Counted from the first letter of the stretch, positions 1-7,727 are shown. The stretch is DNA of 42,283 nt from Phaeospirillum sp. (GCA_030824585.1 JAVBXM010000035.1:1-42283), one strand, 5' to 3'. Notes: a model not told the origin generated them from the sequence alone. A program made the numbers and translations.

Positions 1-467
1 GTTCGAGAGTTGACGTCCTTGCGGCTTGCGTTGACCGGAATGCGCCTGAGGAGTCGGCGCAACAGTTCCGCTTCATCGTCGGAAAAATCCAGGATCGCCC
101 GCGCCTGGGCCTCGTGGGCTCTTGGAATTGCAAGGTTAGTGATCGCTTGTCCCTCGGTGGTGCTGGAGATCAGCGTGCCTCGCTTGTCGTCGCCGGACTT
201 TTCCCGAATGAGGCAGGATTGCGCTTCAAGTTTCGCCACGACCCGAACCAAGGTGGGGGGCTCCAGGCCGGTGGCTGCGGCCAGGTCCCGAAAGCGCATG
301 AGTCTTCCATCGTGCAATACCGCCAGGACGCGCCATTCCTGCAGGCTTAGGCCGTGTTCGGCCAGGGTTGGGGTGAACAATGTCAGCGCGGCCAGATATG
401 CCTGGTGCAGGAGGTAGGGGATGTACTCTTCCAGCTGGAACATTTGCTTGCCGTCAGTTTCAGCCAT
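1..467 (-). CDS. MarR-family transcriptional regulator (3' end outside window)
   Basis: The reading frame starts at an ATG at 465-467 and stays open to the window edge (155 codons), so the C-terminus is missing. The visible protein begins MAETDGKQMFQLEEYIPYLL and contains a winged-helix core: LSLQEWRVLAVL, then a recognition-helix region around FRDLAAATGLEPPTLVRVVAKLE, then the wing around LIREKSGDDKRGTLISSTTEG. These are typical of MarR-family dimeric repressors, which usually bind small aromatic ligands. It is divergent from the flavin hydroxylase at 839, and the intervening region has repeated AT-rich sites, so control of that hydroxylase is a reasonable inference. The ligand cannot be deduced from sequence. 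Confidence 0.85.
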   Translation of the reverse strand, partial: MAETDGKQMFQLEEYIPYLLHQAYLAALTLFTPTLAEHGLSLQEWRVLAVLHDGRLMRFRDLAAATGLEPPTLVRVVAKLEAQSCLIREKSGDDKRGTLISSTTEGQAITNLAIPRAHEAQARAILDFSDDEAELLRRLLRRIPVNASRKDVNSR

Positions 468-505
468 TTTAATTCCATTTGTATTATTTATTCTAAGGCG
501 TCTGG

Positions 506-589
506 ATAGTTTATACCTCAACCCTGAGGGTGTGATCTAGGGATATCGAGGCATTCCGGAACATAGTTTATATTAATTCAAAAAACTAT
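506..589. promoter_or_regulatory. Repeated ATAGTTTATA sites, possible MarR operator region
   Basis: ATAGTTTATA occurs exactly at 506-515 and again at 563-572. The second copy is followed by AAACTAT at 583-589, forming an inverted repeat with ATAGTTT at 563-569 (7-base arms, 13-base spacer). The sites lie just upstream of the marR start at 467 and in the divergent region towards the hydroxylase at 839, where an autoregulated MarR operator would be expected. Assignment to this regulator is inference. Confidence 0.35.
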
Positions 590-601
590 TGTGATAAAAG
601 A

Positions 602-613
602 TTCCATATGGAA
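602..613. promoter_or_regulatory. Perfect 12-bp palindrome TTCCATATGGAA
   Basis: TTCCATATGGAA is a perfect palindrome in the marR/hydroxylase intergenic region; a shorter related palindrome, TTCCGGAA, lies at 554-561. It may be a second regulator-binding site or a chance palindrome. Confidence 0.25.
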
Positions 614-681
614 CGATATTCCTGTTGGGAGGCTGCTCGGCGTTGCATTTGTGTCGCCGGGGCCCGCTGGGAGGTGTTGCG

Positions 682-816
682 ATGAGTTTGCTGGGAACCC
701 TGAACGAATTGCCTTTGGATTACCGTGAGTCGCTATCCGCGCCCTCCGCTGCTGCTGGATCATCCGGTCCACAGGGCCACGGTTCGGGCGTTCGCCCAGG
801 TCATCGCGTCGGCTGA
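682..816 (+). CDS. Possible 44-aa small ORF or leader upstream of the hydroxylase
   Basis: An ATG at 682 follows a good Shine-Dalgarno sequence (GGGAGG at 669-674, 7-base spacing) and opens a 44-codon frame beginning MSLLGTLNELPLDYRES. The second half is low-complexity (Ala/Ser/Gly/Pro) and looks like out-of-frame GC-rich sequence, so this may be the start of a decayed gene or a short leader peptide. I do not recognise it. It ends 22 bases before the hydroxylase start. Confidence 0.25.
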   Translation: MSLLGTLNELPLDYRESLSAPSAAAGSSGPQGHGSGVRPGHRVG

Positions 817-838
817 TTGCCACTAGGAGGACGTGACC

Positions 839-1975
839 ATGAAGATCAAGATCGTTGGTGCCGGTCCCGCCGGCCTGCATTTCGCGGCGTTGATGAAGCG
901 TGCCGATCCATCGCACGACATCACCATTTACGAACGATCCCCGCGCAATGCCACCTGGGGATTCGGCGTGGTCTTTTCGGATCGGGCGCTGGAGTTCCTG
1001 CGGGCGGACGATCCGGAGCTTTACGACTACCTGACGCCTCATTTCGAGAGTTGGCCGGATATCACCATCGTCCACAACGATGCACGGATCCCTATCGCCG
1101 GCAACGGCTTCACCTCCATCGGCCGACTTGAAATGCTGACCCTGATGTATGCCTTCGTCGAGAGGCTGGGGATCAGGATCGAGTTCGAGACCGAAAAGAC
1201 GTCGCTCGCCGATATTGGCGAGGCCGACCTGATCGTCGGCGCCAACGGGGCATTCTCGTGGATCCGCCAGGAGAACGAGGCCAAGTTCGGCACCACCATC
1301 GACTTGCGCCCCAATCGCTTCATCTGGTACGGCAGCACCAAGCCGTTCAACAGCCTGACCCTGACGTTCCGGAATACGGATGTGGGTGTGTTCTGCGCTC
1401 ATCATTACCGCTATGGGCCGGACCGCAGCACCTTCCTGGTCGAGGTCACGGACGACACCTGGCGCAAGGCCGGCTTCGAGGGCATGAGCCCCGAGGACAC
1501 CATCGCCTACTGCGAGCGCGTCTTCGCCAAGGACCTGGAGGGCCACAAGATCCTCTCCAACAATTCGTTCTGGCGCCAGTTTCCCGCCGTGTGGAACGAG
1601 ACCTGGAGCTTCGACAACGTGGTGCTGATGGGCGACGCCTTGCGGACCGCGCACTTCTCGATTGGATCGGGAACGCGGCTGGCCATGGAGGATGCCATCA
1701 CCTTGTACAAGGCCTTCCAGGAAAAGGGCGGCGACGTTCAGGCGGCTCTGGTCCGCTACAAGGAACTGAGATTACGCCCGATGAAGTCGATCTGGGATGC
1801 CGCCAATGTCAGTATCCGGTGGTACGAGGAAATGGACGAGTTGATGAAGATGGACCCCGTCGACTTCGCCTATTCCTACATGACCCGTACGGGCCGGATC
1901 GACCACGCCGAGGTCAGGCGCCGGGATCCGGAATTGGCCGGGGCTTATGAGAAGCGTCACGGAGTTAAGGGATAA
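839..1975 (+). CDS. FAD-dependent aryl-CoA-type monooxygenase (stand-alone hydroxylase domain)
   Basis: A 378-aa flavoprotein monooxygenase. The N-terminus carries the FAD-binding GAGPAG motif (about residues 7-12), followed by a GFGVVFSD segment characteristic of the hydroxylase half of 2-aminobenzoyl-CoA monooxygenase/reductase and salicylyl-CoA 5-hydroxylase. A second FAD motif (VLMGDA) and the HFSIGSGTRLAMEDA stretch lie near residue 265. In those relatives the domain is usually fused to an Old Yellow Enzyme domain; here it ends after the hydroxylase part, and a separate OYE-type enzyme is encoded at 3788-5758. The ATG at 839 was chosen because AGGAGG at 825-830 gives 8-base spacing; the in-frame GTG at 833 is too close. 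The substrate is inferred to be a CoA-activated hydroxy- or aminobenzoate, not proven. Confidence 0.8.
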   Translation: MKIKIVGAGPAGLHFAALMKRADPSHDITIYERSPRNATWGFGVVFSDRALEFLRADDPELYDYLTPHFESWPDITIVHNDARIPIAGNGFTSIGRLEMLTLMYAFVERLGIRIEFETEKTSLADIGEADLIVGANGAFSWIRQENEAKFGTTIDLRPNRFIWYGSTKPFNSLTLTFRNTDVGVFCAHHYRYGPDRSTFLVEVTDDTWRKAGFEGMSPEDTIAYCERVFAKDLEGHKILSNNSFWRQFPAVWNETWSFDNVVLMGDALRTAHFSIGSGTRLAMEDAITLYKAFQEKGGDVQAALVRYKELRLRPMKSIWDAANVSIRWYEEMDELMKMDPVDFAYSYMTRTGRIDHAEVRRRDPELAGAYEKRHGVKG

Positions 1976-2006
1976 GGAGGGCGCCTACCCCCTTATTCGC
2001 TTTCAC

Positions 2007-2441
2007 TCAGGGGAGAAGTTCCGCCGAGTTCTCGAAGATTCGGGTCAACATGGAATAGAGGGTGTTGATCTCTTCTTCCGAGAAATCCTTGAACGCCGTC
2101 CGCTCGAACTTCAGGGCCCAGGGAATCAGGGTTTTCGTCACCTTCCGCCCGGTCGGCGTCAGGTCGACCACCACGGTGCGGGCATCCAGCTTGCTCCGCT
2201 CGCGCGTGATCAGATCCCGTTCCTCCATGGTGACCAGAAGGCGTGACAGGGTCGATTGTTCGATGGTCGTGTCGACGATGATGTCGCCGACCTTCAACTC
2301 ACCATGATGCCAAAGCACCGCCAGCACCCGCCACATGGGCAGAGTGAGGTTGAAACGCTCCAGCTCCTTGCTGAACGCGCTGGCGAGCCTGACGCCGGTC
2401 CTATTCAGGTGGTAGGGGAGGAAGCGATTGAGGTCGAACAT
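2007..2441 (-). CDS. MarR-family transcriptional regulator
   Basis: A complete 144-aa MarR-type winged-helix protein (MFDLNRFLPYHLNRTGVRLA...). Its core has LTLPMWRVLAVLWHHG, an HTH around VGDIIVDTTIEQSTLSRLLVTME, and a wing with the family DxR signature (SKLDARTVVVDLTPTGRK). It is convergent with the hydroxylase at 839-1975 (31 bases between stops) and lies downstream of the minus-strand ligase/reductase operon, but is separated from it by a strong terminator at 2539-2566, so it probably has its own promoter. A role in controlling the aromatic cluster is inferred from position. It differs clearly from the MarR protein at 1-467. Confidence 0.88.
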   Translation of the reverse strand: MFDLNRFLPYHLNRTGVRLASAFSKELERFNLTLPMWRVLAVLWHHGELKVGDIIVDTTIEQSTLSRLLVTMEERDLITRERSKLDARTVVVDLTPTGRKVTKTLIPWALKFERTAFKDFSEEEINTLYSMLTRIFENSAELLP

Positions 2442-2538
2442 TGTCTGCCATGAACGTGAACAGGGAAACTGCCTAGAGGGCTAATGCCACGCGCATCTCA
2501 AGTTTCCAAGCAGAATGAGAGAATGCCTGGGATTACAG

Positions 2539-2566
2539 AAAAAAGGGCCGGGCCAGGGGCCCGGCC
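2539..2566 (-). terminator. Rho-independent terminator of the ligase/reductase operon
   Basis: A perfect 9-bp stem, GGCCGGGCC (2546-2554) with GGCCCGGCC (2558-2566), has a 3-base loop and is followed on the minus strand by six T residues (A-run at 2539-2544). It lies about 90 bases beyond the stop of the zinc-ribbon gene and ends the operon that begins at 7420. Confidence 0.85.
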
Positions 2567-2657
2567 GCAGTGGGCTCGGTGGGAGATGTCCCGCGAAAGT
2601 GCGTGGCGGGAGTACGGACTGCCGGTGAGCCAATTCGGCGGCCGGATTGAAAAAGGC

Positions 2658-2852
2658 TTATTGCCGTGCGGCGTTGACGGTGATGCCCTTTTCCTTGTGG
2701 AACTGCGCCAAGGCTTCCTGGTAGGCCTGTATTTCCTCGGCCGGAATGGCGGCGCCGCATTCGTAGCAGGTGTTGGTCTGACGGTCGAACCAGCGGCACC
2801 CGCATTCGTTGCATCCCAGTTCCAGGCCGCCTCTTGGGTTGCGGAAAATCAT
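2658..2852 (-). CDS. Small zinc-ribbon protein
   Basis: A 64-aa protein with two Cys-x2-Cys knuckles, CNEC at residues 14-17 and CYEC at 29-32, and one extra Cys at 19, separated by an aromatic/polar loop: a rubredoxin-like or zinc-ribbon fold. The C-terminal half (PAEEIQAYQEALAQFHKEK) is probably helical. The ATG at 2852 has a clear GGAGG Shine-Dalgarno. It is the last gene of the minus-strand aromatic operon, 18 bases after the Cache gene. I do not recognise a specific function; metal-binding regulator, iron-sulfur or electron-transfer accessory protein are all possible. Confidence 0.7.
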   Translation of the reverse strand: MIFRNPRGGLELGCNECGCRWFDRQTNTCYECGAAIPAEEIQAYQEALAQFHKEKGITVNAARQ

Positions 2853-2870
2853 GGGATCCTCCGTTGGCCG

Positions 2871-3338
2871 TTATTTCCTGGAGACGAAATAGCCGACACC
2901 GATGAACACGTCGTCGATCTTTTCCAGGTACATGATCTTGTTCTCGATCGCCTGCTGCACCGGGTTGGAAAAGGCGAACTCAACCCATCCCGAGCCGGGT
3001 CCGGTGGCGATCTTCAACTGCTCCTCGACGAAGTACTTCCCATCGGCATCGCGCAGGCGGGTGACGTTCTTGCCATTGAAGGCCGGGACCTTGGCGTGCT
3101 GGCGCATGATCCCATCCAGCCCGATCACCACGGTGAAGAGATCCTTGGGTTGGAACTCGTCGCTTTGAATGTTGAAGGTCGCCATGGCTTTTTCCGGGCC
3201 GGCGGAGCGATAGAGGGCGACGGCCTTCTTGACCAGGGCGACCGCCTCATCCTTGGTTCCCCGCTCCACGGCCGAGGCAGGGAAAACGGCGAACGTGCAG
3301 ACGATGAGCGCCAGGACGCGAAGCATTCGAACAAGCAT
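2871..3338 (-). CDS. Secreted single-Cache-domain protein
   Basis: A 155-aa protein with an N-terminal signal peptide (hydrophobic LALIVCTFAVFPASA, cleavage probably after ASA near residue 23). The mature part, with KKAVALYRSAG, FTVVIGLDGIMRQHAK, DADGKYFVEEQLKIA and GWVEFAFSNPV, matches stand-alone single-Cache (sCache_2-like) proteins in the periplasm. Such domains bind small organic ligands, often in chemoreceptors or kinases; here no signalling domain is attached. It lies between the coupled unknown gene and the zinc-ribbon gene, so it may bind the aromatic substrate or an intermediate in the periplasm. That role is inference. Confidence 0.75.
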   Translation of the reverse strand: MLVRMLRVLALIVCTFAVFPASAVERGTKDEAVALVKKAVALYRSAGPEKAMATFNIQSDEFQPKDLFTVVIGLDGIMRQHAKVPAFNGKNVTRLRDADGKYFVEEQLKIATGPGSGWVEFAFSNPVQQAIENKIMYLEKIDDVFIGVGYFVSRK

Positions 3339-3377
3339 TTTGACCTCCCTTTGATTTTTGTAATTGGTTCGCTGGAT

Positions 3378-3791
3378 TCAGCGGCAGGCTCCGGCGAAGG
3401 CGACGCCCATGGATTGCAGCACGTCCTCGTAGCCGGCATCGAGCAGTTCGCACTGGCGCTTGAGCACGTAGCAGACAAGGTTGCCGCGCCGGACCAGGCG
3501 TTTAAGCACCGGCAGGGCATCGCCCTCCAATTCCCCGGAAATCTCGGTCATGGCGTCGTCGTCACCCACCAGCAACACGTCGACGCCGGCATCGCGGTAG
3601 CCGGGAAACGGCCGGTCGCCCGCCACCAGGCGACCTCCTATGGCTTCCCAGACCACCATGGCCGCGCCGGGCTGGTTGACGTCGGCCCGGCGCGCGATGC
3701 CGATGCGGCATCCGTCGTCCAATTCGCCGAACAGGGTGCTGTGGCGATCCAGCAGCCCCTGCCAGCGCGAAGGAGGCGGCAGCGCCGTCAT
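3378..3791 (-). CDS. Unknown protein translationally coupled to the OYE-type reductase
   Basis: A 137-aa protein starting MTALPPPSRWQGLLDRHSTLF. Its ATG overlaps the stop codon of the reductase gene (ATGA at 3788-3791), showing translational coupling and suggesting a stoichiometric or functional partner. It has no signal peptide or membrane segment. The middle (GYRDAGVDVLLVGDDDAMTE) is acidic, and the C-terminal part has three cysteines (VCYVLKRQCELLD and the final GAC). I do not recognise the family. A specificity subunit, chaperone or regulatory partner of the reductase is possible. Confidence 0.7.
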   Translation of the reverse strand: MTALPPPSRWQGLLDRHSTLFGELDDGCRIGIARRADVNQPGAAMVVWEAIGGRLVAGDRPFPGYRDAGVDVLLVGDDDAMTEISGELEGDALPVLKRLVRRGNLVCYVLKRQCELLDAGYEDVLQSMGVAFAGACR

Positions 3792-5758
3792 ATCCGGCAG
3801 CCCAGCCGGTAGCCGTCCTGGATGGCGGCGCCAAGGCCCCGCGGCGTAATGGCGTCGCCGCACGGATGGACCTCGTCCACCATCCATTCGAAGGCATGAA
3901 CCAGATCCTGGGCCGGGACCGCTGGCGAGGCAGCGATGATCGTGTCGGCGGGAAGCACGCGCTCCATGCCCTTGCCGTCGATCACATGCACACCCTGGCG
4001 ATCGATCTTGACTGCCTTGGCCCCGGTCACCGAGGGAATGCCAAGTTCGTCGACCCAGGCGGTGTGACGCCACTTCCACGACGGCATGACGTCGCCGGCC
4101 AGACGCTTGTCGGCTTCGACGATGGTCACGTCCATCTTCTGGGTCGCCAGGGATTCCGCCAGGGTCAGGCCGACCTTGCCGCCGCCCAGGATCACCACCC
4201 GGCCGCTCGGCGTTCCACGGCCGCAGGCGACCTCTACCGCCGCCAGCACTTCGACGCCGTCCTCGATGGGCGGCAACTGCGCCCGATCGAGCCGGGCTCC
4301 GGTCGCCACCACCACCACGTCGTAGACGTGCAGCAGTTCGCGCATCAGCTTGGGATCGACGGCGGTGTTGAGCTTCACCTCGACGCCCAGCCGCTTGGCC
4401 ACCGTCTCGTAATAGCGCAGTACCGAGAGCATATCGTCGCGATTGGCCATGTCGTTGGAGGCATAGCCCACCAGGGCGCCGCCGATACGGTCGTTCTTGT
4501 CGTAGACCGTTACCGTGTGGCCACGCTGGGCGGCGGTGAGAGCGCACTCCATTCCCGCCGGGCCGGCGCCGACCACCATGATGTTCTTCTTCACCGCCGC
4601 CGGAGTGATGGAATATTCCGGCTCGACCTCGTGGCCCAGCGCCGGGTTCATGGTGCAGGTGTAAGGCAGGTCGCGGAACAGCCGCGACAGGCAGTTGAGC
4701 GAGCCGACGCAGCGACGCACCTCGTCCATGCGGTCCTCGGCCGCCTTGTGCAGCATCTGGGGATCGGCCAGCAGCGGGCGGCAGACTTCCCAGAAGTCGA
4801 AGATTCCGTCTTGCAGGCATTGGTCGGCCATGGCCGGATTGGGCAGGCGTTGGCCGAAGGCGATGGGGACGTTGGGCAGCAGCTTCTTGGCCCGTTCCGA
4901 CAGATAGTTCCAGTGCCCGGGTTGGATATCGCGGCCGATGGAGGATTCGGGGGCCTCCTGCCAGCCGACGGTGACGCTGATCATATCGACGCCGCAATCG
5001 GCGGCCTGCTGCATCAGCTCGAAGCACTCGTCCTCGGAATTGCCGCCCCACTTGTCCATCAGCTCGGCGCCGTTGAGGCGCACGATCAGCGGGTGGTCCG
5101 GCGTCGCCTGCTTGATGGCGTCGATCAGCTCACGCATGAAGCGGCCACGGTTTTCCAGCGAGCCGCCGTATTCGTCGGCGCGCTGGTTGGTGAATCTGGA
5201 ATTGAAGGTGGCCAGCAGGTAGCCCATGAAGCTGGTGATCTCGGTGCCGTCGAAGCCGGCCTTGATGGAGCGGACGGCGGCTTCCGCGTGTTCCTTGATG
5301 GTCTGCCGGATCTGGTCCTTGGTGATCTCGCGCGGGGCGCGGAAATGGGGCAAGGTCTGCGGAACGATCGACGGCTGGATGCAGTAGCCGAGGTCGATGC
5401 CGCCGTAACGGCCGGCATGCAGGATCTGCTGGATCGCCATGCCGCCATTGTCCTTGATCATGCGGGCGATCATCTCGAACTGCGGCAGGAACTTGTCGTC
5501 GAAGATGGCCACCTGGCGGAAATACGCCTTGCCCTCGCCCAGTGGGTCGGGATAGGCGCCTTGGTTGGTGATGATGCCGCACCCCGTTTCGGCGATCACC
5601 TTGGTCCGAGCCAACTCGCGCGGCGTGATGAAGCCGTCGCGGGTATTGTAGTTGGAGACGCAGCAAGCACCGTACTTCACACGGTTCTTGATCTGCCGCC
5701 CCGCGAATGTGGTCGGTGAGAACAGGGTCTTGAGCTTCGCTTCACCCGGACGTGTCAT
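3788..5758 (-). CDS. OYE/trimethylamine-dehydrogenase-type flavin oxidoreductase with altered active site
   Basis: A 656-aa protein of 2,4-dienoyl-CoA reductase/TMADH architecture: an N-terminal FMN TIM barrel (about 1-345), an Fe-S cysteine region (350-368), and a C-terminal FAD/NAD(P) domain with GAGPAG at 398-402 and VVILGGGKVG near 530. The barrel keeps DEYGGSLENR (195-204). The usual HxxHGYLL active-site motif reads T175-S-F-M178-GYLL, so both histidines are lost. The cluster motif reads C350-x2-S353-x2-C356-x11-C368, with one expected cysteine replaced by serine. The start has a GGAGG Shine-Dalgarno. It lies 12 bases after the aryl ligase gene, suggesting it reduces an aryl- or dienoyl-CoA ring intermediate with NAD(P)H. 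The exact reaction is unknown. Confidence 0.82.
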   Translation of the reverse strand: MTRPGEAKLKTLFSPTTFAGRQIKNRVKYGACCVSNYNTRDGFITPRELARTKVIAETGCGIITNQGAYPDPLGEGKAYFRQVAIFDDKFLPQFEMIARMIKDNGGMAIQQILHAGRYGGIDLGYCIQPSIVPQTLPHFRAPREITKDQIRQTIKEHAEAAVRSIKAGFDGTEITSFMGYLLATFNSRFTNQRADEYGGSLENRGRFMRELIDAIKQATPDHPLIVRLNGAELMDKWGGNSEDECFELMQQAADCGVDMISVTVGWQEAPESSIGRDIQPGHWNYLSERAKKLLPNVPIAFGQRLPNPAMADQCLQDGIFDFWEVCRPLLADPQMLHKAAEDRMDEVRRCVGSLNCLSRLFRDLPYTCTMNPALGHEVEPEYSITPAAVKKNIMVVGAGPAGMECALTAAQRGHTVTVYDKNDRIGGALVGYASNDMANRDDMLSVLRYYETVAKRLGVEVKLNTAVDPKLMRELLHVYDVVVVATGARLDRAQLPPIEDGVEVLAAVEVACGRGTPSGRVVILGGGKVGLTLAESLATQKMDVTIVEADKRLAGDVMPSWKWRHTAWVDELGIPSVTGAKAVKIDRQGVHVIDGKGMERVLPADTIIAASPAVPAQDLVHAFEWMVDEVHPCGDAITPRGLGAAIQDGYRLGCRI

Positions 5759-5770
5759 GACAGAAGCCTC

Positions 5771-7420
5771 CTAAGCTTGATTATTTTCGGCCGCCAGATG
5801 GGCGGTGACCGTTTCACGCAGATTGCGCCGCAGGATTTTTCCCGCCGGCGAGAGAGGGAATTCCGGCACGATTTCAAGACGCTCCGGCAATTTGAACTTG
5901 GCGATGCGCTGCGCCAGCAGGAATTCCTTGAGCCCTTCGAAGCTCAGGGCCTGATTGGGCCTCAGGGTGACGAAGGCACAGGCCTTCTCGCCGAACACCT
6001 TGTCCGGCATGGCCACGACGGCGACCCCGTGAACGGCGGGGTGCTTGAGGATGTAATTCTCGAGCTCGTCGGTACTGATCTTCTCGCCGCCCCGATTGAT
6101 GAGATCGTTCTTGCGCCCCTCGGTGACGACGTAGCGGCCATATTTGCGGACGATATCGCCCATCCGGTAGAAGCCGTCGACGGTGAAGGCCCTGGCGTTG
6201 ACCTCGGGCGCGTTGTAGTAGCCGTGGATGGTGTAGGGGCCGCGGACGATCAGTTCCCCGGGTTCGCCGTCGGGAACTTCCTTGCCGTCGAGGTCGATCG
6301 CCTTGATCTCGTCGTCGTCGCAGATCGGCGCTCCGGAACTGTTGAGGATCTTGTCGTCGGGATCGTCGAGGCGGGTGAGGTTCAAAAGGCCCTCGGCGGT
6401 GCCGTAAACCTCCTGGAACTGACAGTCGAGGCGCTTGCGCAAGCGATCGCGCAGTTCCGGCGACAGGCGGGCGCCGCCATTCTGGACGACCCGCAACGAG
6501 CTTATATCGAACTGGTCGAGCTTGGGATCGTTCAGCCAGTTGACCACCAGCGGAACGGCGGCGGGAATGGCGGTTACCCGCTCGGCCTGGACCAGGGTGA
6601 ACACCGTTTCGCAATCCACCTTGGGGGCGATCACCACCCGTCCGCCCTTGCAGAGCGCGCCCAGCGCGCCGGGCGATCCCAGCGTGTAGTTGTGGGCCAG
6701 CGGCAAGGCCGCCAGCAGGACGGTATCGGGGCCGAAGCCCGCGATTTCCGCGCTGCGCTTGAAATTGTAGATGTAGTCGTTGTGCGTTCTCGGGATCAGC
6801 TTCGGCAGCGCGGTGGTGCCGCCGGATAGCAGCATCAGGACCACATCCTCGGGATCGAGATCGATGGCCACGACGGCATCAAGATCGGCCTGGGCCGGCG
6901 GAGTCCGCAGCAGCGACGTCAGAGAGGTCTGCCCGTCCAGCGCTTCGCCCAGCACCATGATCTGCTTAAGCGATGGGACCTCGGCCTTGACGGTTTCCGC
7001 CATGGGGCGGAAGTCGAAATCACGCACTCTCTCGGGGATGAACAGGGCCGTGGCGCCAGAGAACGAGCCGAAATGGGTCAGTTCCTCTTCCCGATGAGGG
7101 GGCAACGCCATCACCGGAATTGCGCCGATCCGCGTCAGGGCGAGGAACACGGAAAAGAAATCGGTGCCGTTGGGCATCTGAAAGACGACGCGGTCGCCCA
7201 TGCGAAGCCCGAGCCTGTGGAAATGGGCGGCCAGCCGGGTGCTGTCATCCCACCACTGTCCGAGGGTCAAGCGCCTCGCCCCGTCGACGACCGCGACATG
7301 ATCGGGGCGTGCCTTGGCCAACTCCTGGAAGAATTGCGGGATGGTCCGGTCATCCCAATACCCCTTGGCGCGATAGGCGCGCGCAAGCTCATCCGGCCAC
7401 GGGGTGCAGCCCTGCAACAT
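5771..7420 (-). CDS. EntE/DhbE-type aryl-acid AMP ligase, probably an aryl-CoA ligase
   Basis: A 549-aa ANL-superfamily adenylating enzyme. The N-terminus (LQGCTPWPDELARAYRAKGYW) is typical of the 2,3-dihydroxybenzoate/salicylate ligase branch. Motifs: P-loop SGGTTALPKLIPRT, YGTAEG, the hinge region YRMGDIV...GRKNDLINRGGEKIS, and the C-terminal catalytic lysine in PLSPAGKILRR. No peptidyl carrier or siderophore gene is nearby; it heads an operon with a reductase and lies opposite aromatic transporters. CoA activation of salicylate, 2-aminobenzoate or a similar acid is therefore more likely than siderophore synthesis. The start at 7420 has GGGAGGACGTC before the ATG. Confidence 0.82.
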   Translation of the reverse strand: MLQGCTPWPDELARAYRAKGYWDDRTIPQFFQELAKARPDHVAVVDGARRLTLGQWWDDSTRLAAHFHRLGLRMGDRVVFQMPNGTDFFSVFLALTRIGAIPVMALPPHREEELTHFGSFSGATALFIPERVRDFDFRPMAETVKAEVPSLKQIMVLGEALDGQTSLTSLLRTPPAQADLDAVVAIDLDPEDVVLMLLSGGTTALPKLIPRTHNDYIYNFKRSAEIAGFGPDTVLLAALPLAHNYTLGSPGALGALCKGGRVVIAPKVDCETVFTLVQAERVTAIPAAVPLVVNWLNDPKLDQFDISSLRVVQNGGARLSPELRDRLRKRLDCQFQEVYGTAEGLLNLTRLDDPDDKILNSSGAPICDDDEIKAIDLDGKEVPDGEPGELIVRGPYTIHGYYNAPEVNARAFTVDGFYRMGDIVRKYGRYVVTEGRKNDLINRGGEKISTDELENYILKHPAVHGVAVVAMPDKVFGEKACAFVTLRPNQALSFEGLKEFLLAQRIAKFKLPERLEIVPEFPLSPAGKILRRNLRETVTAHLAAENNQA

Positions 7421-7478
7421 GACGTCCTCCCTTGTTTGTATGAGCAGCTTGGCTACCCTGATTTGCCGGGATTATTAA

Positions 7479-7605
7479 ATGCAAAATCATAAAATGCAAC
7501 AGCATTAAAAATGAGCGCAAATTCCGCGATGCAGCATTGAGGTTGCGGCATTTGTGCGGGGTGGGTGGTGTCGCCTTAACCTCGGAATATAAATGCAATT
7601 GCATT
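7479..7605. promoter_or_regulatory. Cluster of ATGC-N4-GCAT palindromes in the divergent promoter region
   Basis: The 307-base region between the divergent ligase (7420) and binding-protein (7728) genes holds AATGC-AACA-GCATT at 7493-7506, ATGC-A-GCAT at 7529-7537, and the perfect palindrome AATGCAATTGCATT at 7592-7605. A degenerate copy (ATGC-N4-TCAT) is at 7479-7490. The region is locally AT-rich. TGCA-containing repeats are known operators of BzdR/BoxR-type benzoyl-CoA-responsive repressors, and MarR proteins also bind such palindromes. These are probably shared operators for both operons; the regulator is not identified. Confidence 0.55.
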
Positions 7606-7727
7606 AAATGTGATTTCATGAGAGTGTCCCGTCATAACGCCGCGAGGGGTCCCCCTTTCAAGCGGCGACAAAATGGGCGGCCATGCTTGGCTCGCCCTTC
7701 GGGATGCGAACGTTAAGGGAGGTCGAA

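Noticed and set aside
578-1654. 358-codon minus-strand frame opposite the hydroxylase
   Set aside because: Non-protein-like composition; the plus-strand flavoprotein explains the region.
5771-7420. Siderophore 2,3-dihydroxybenzoate ligase (EntE)
   Set aside because: No carrier protein, isochorismate or NRPS genes nearby; context is aromatic transport and degradation.
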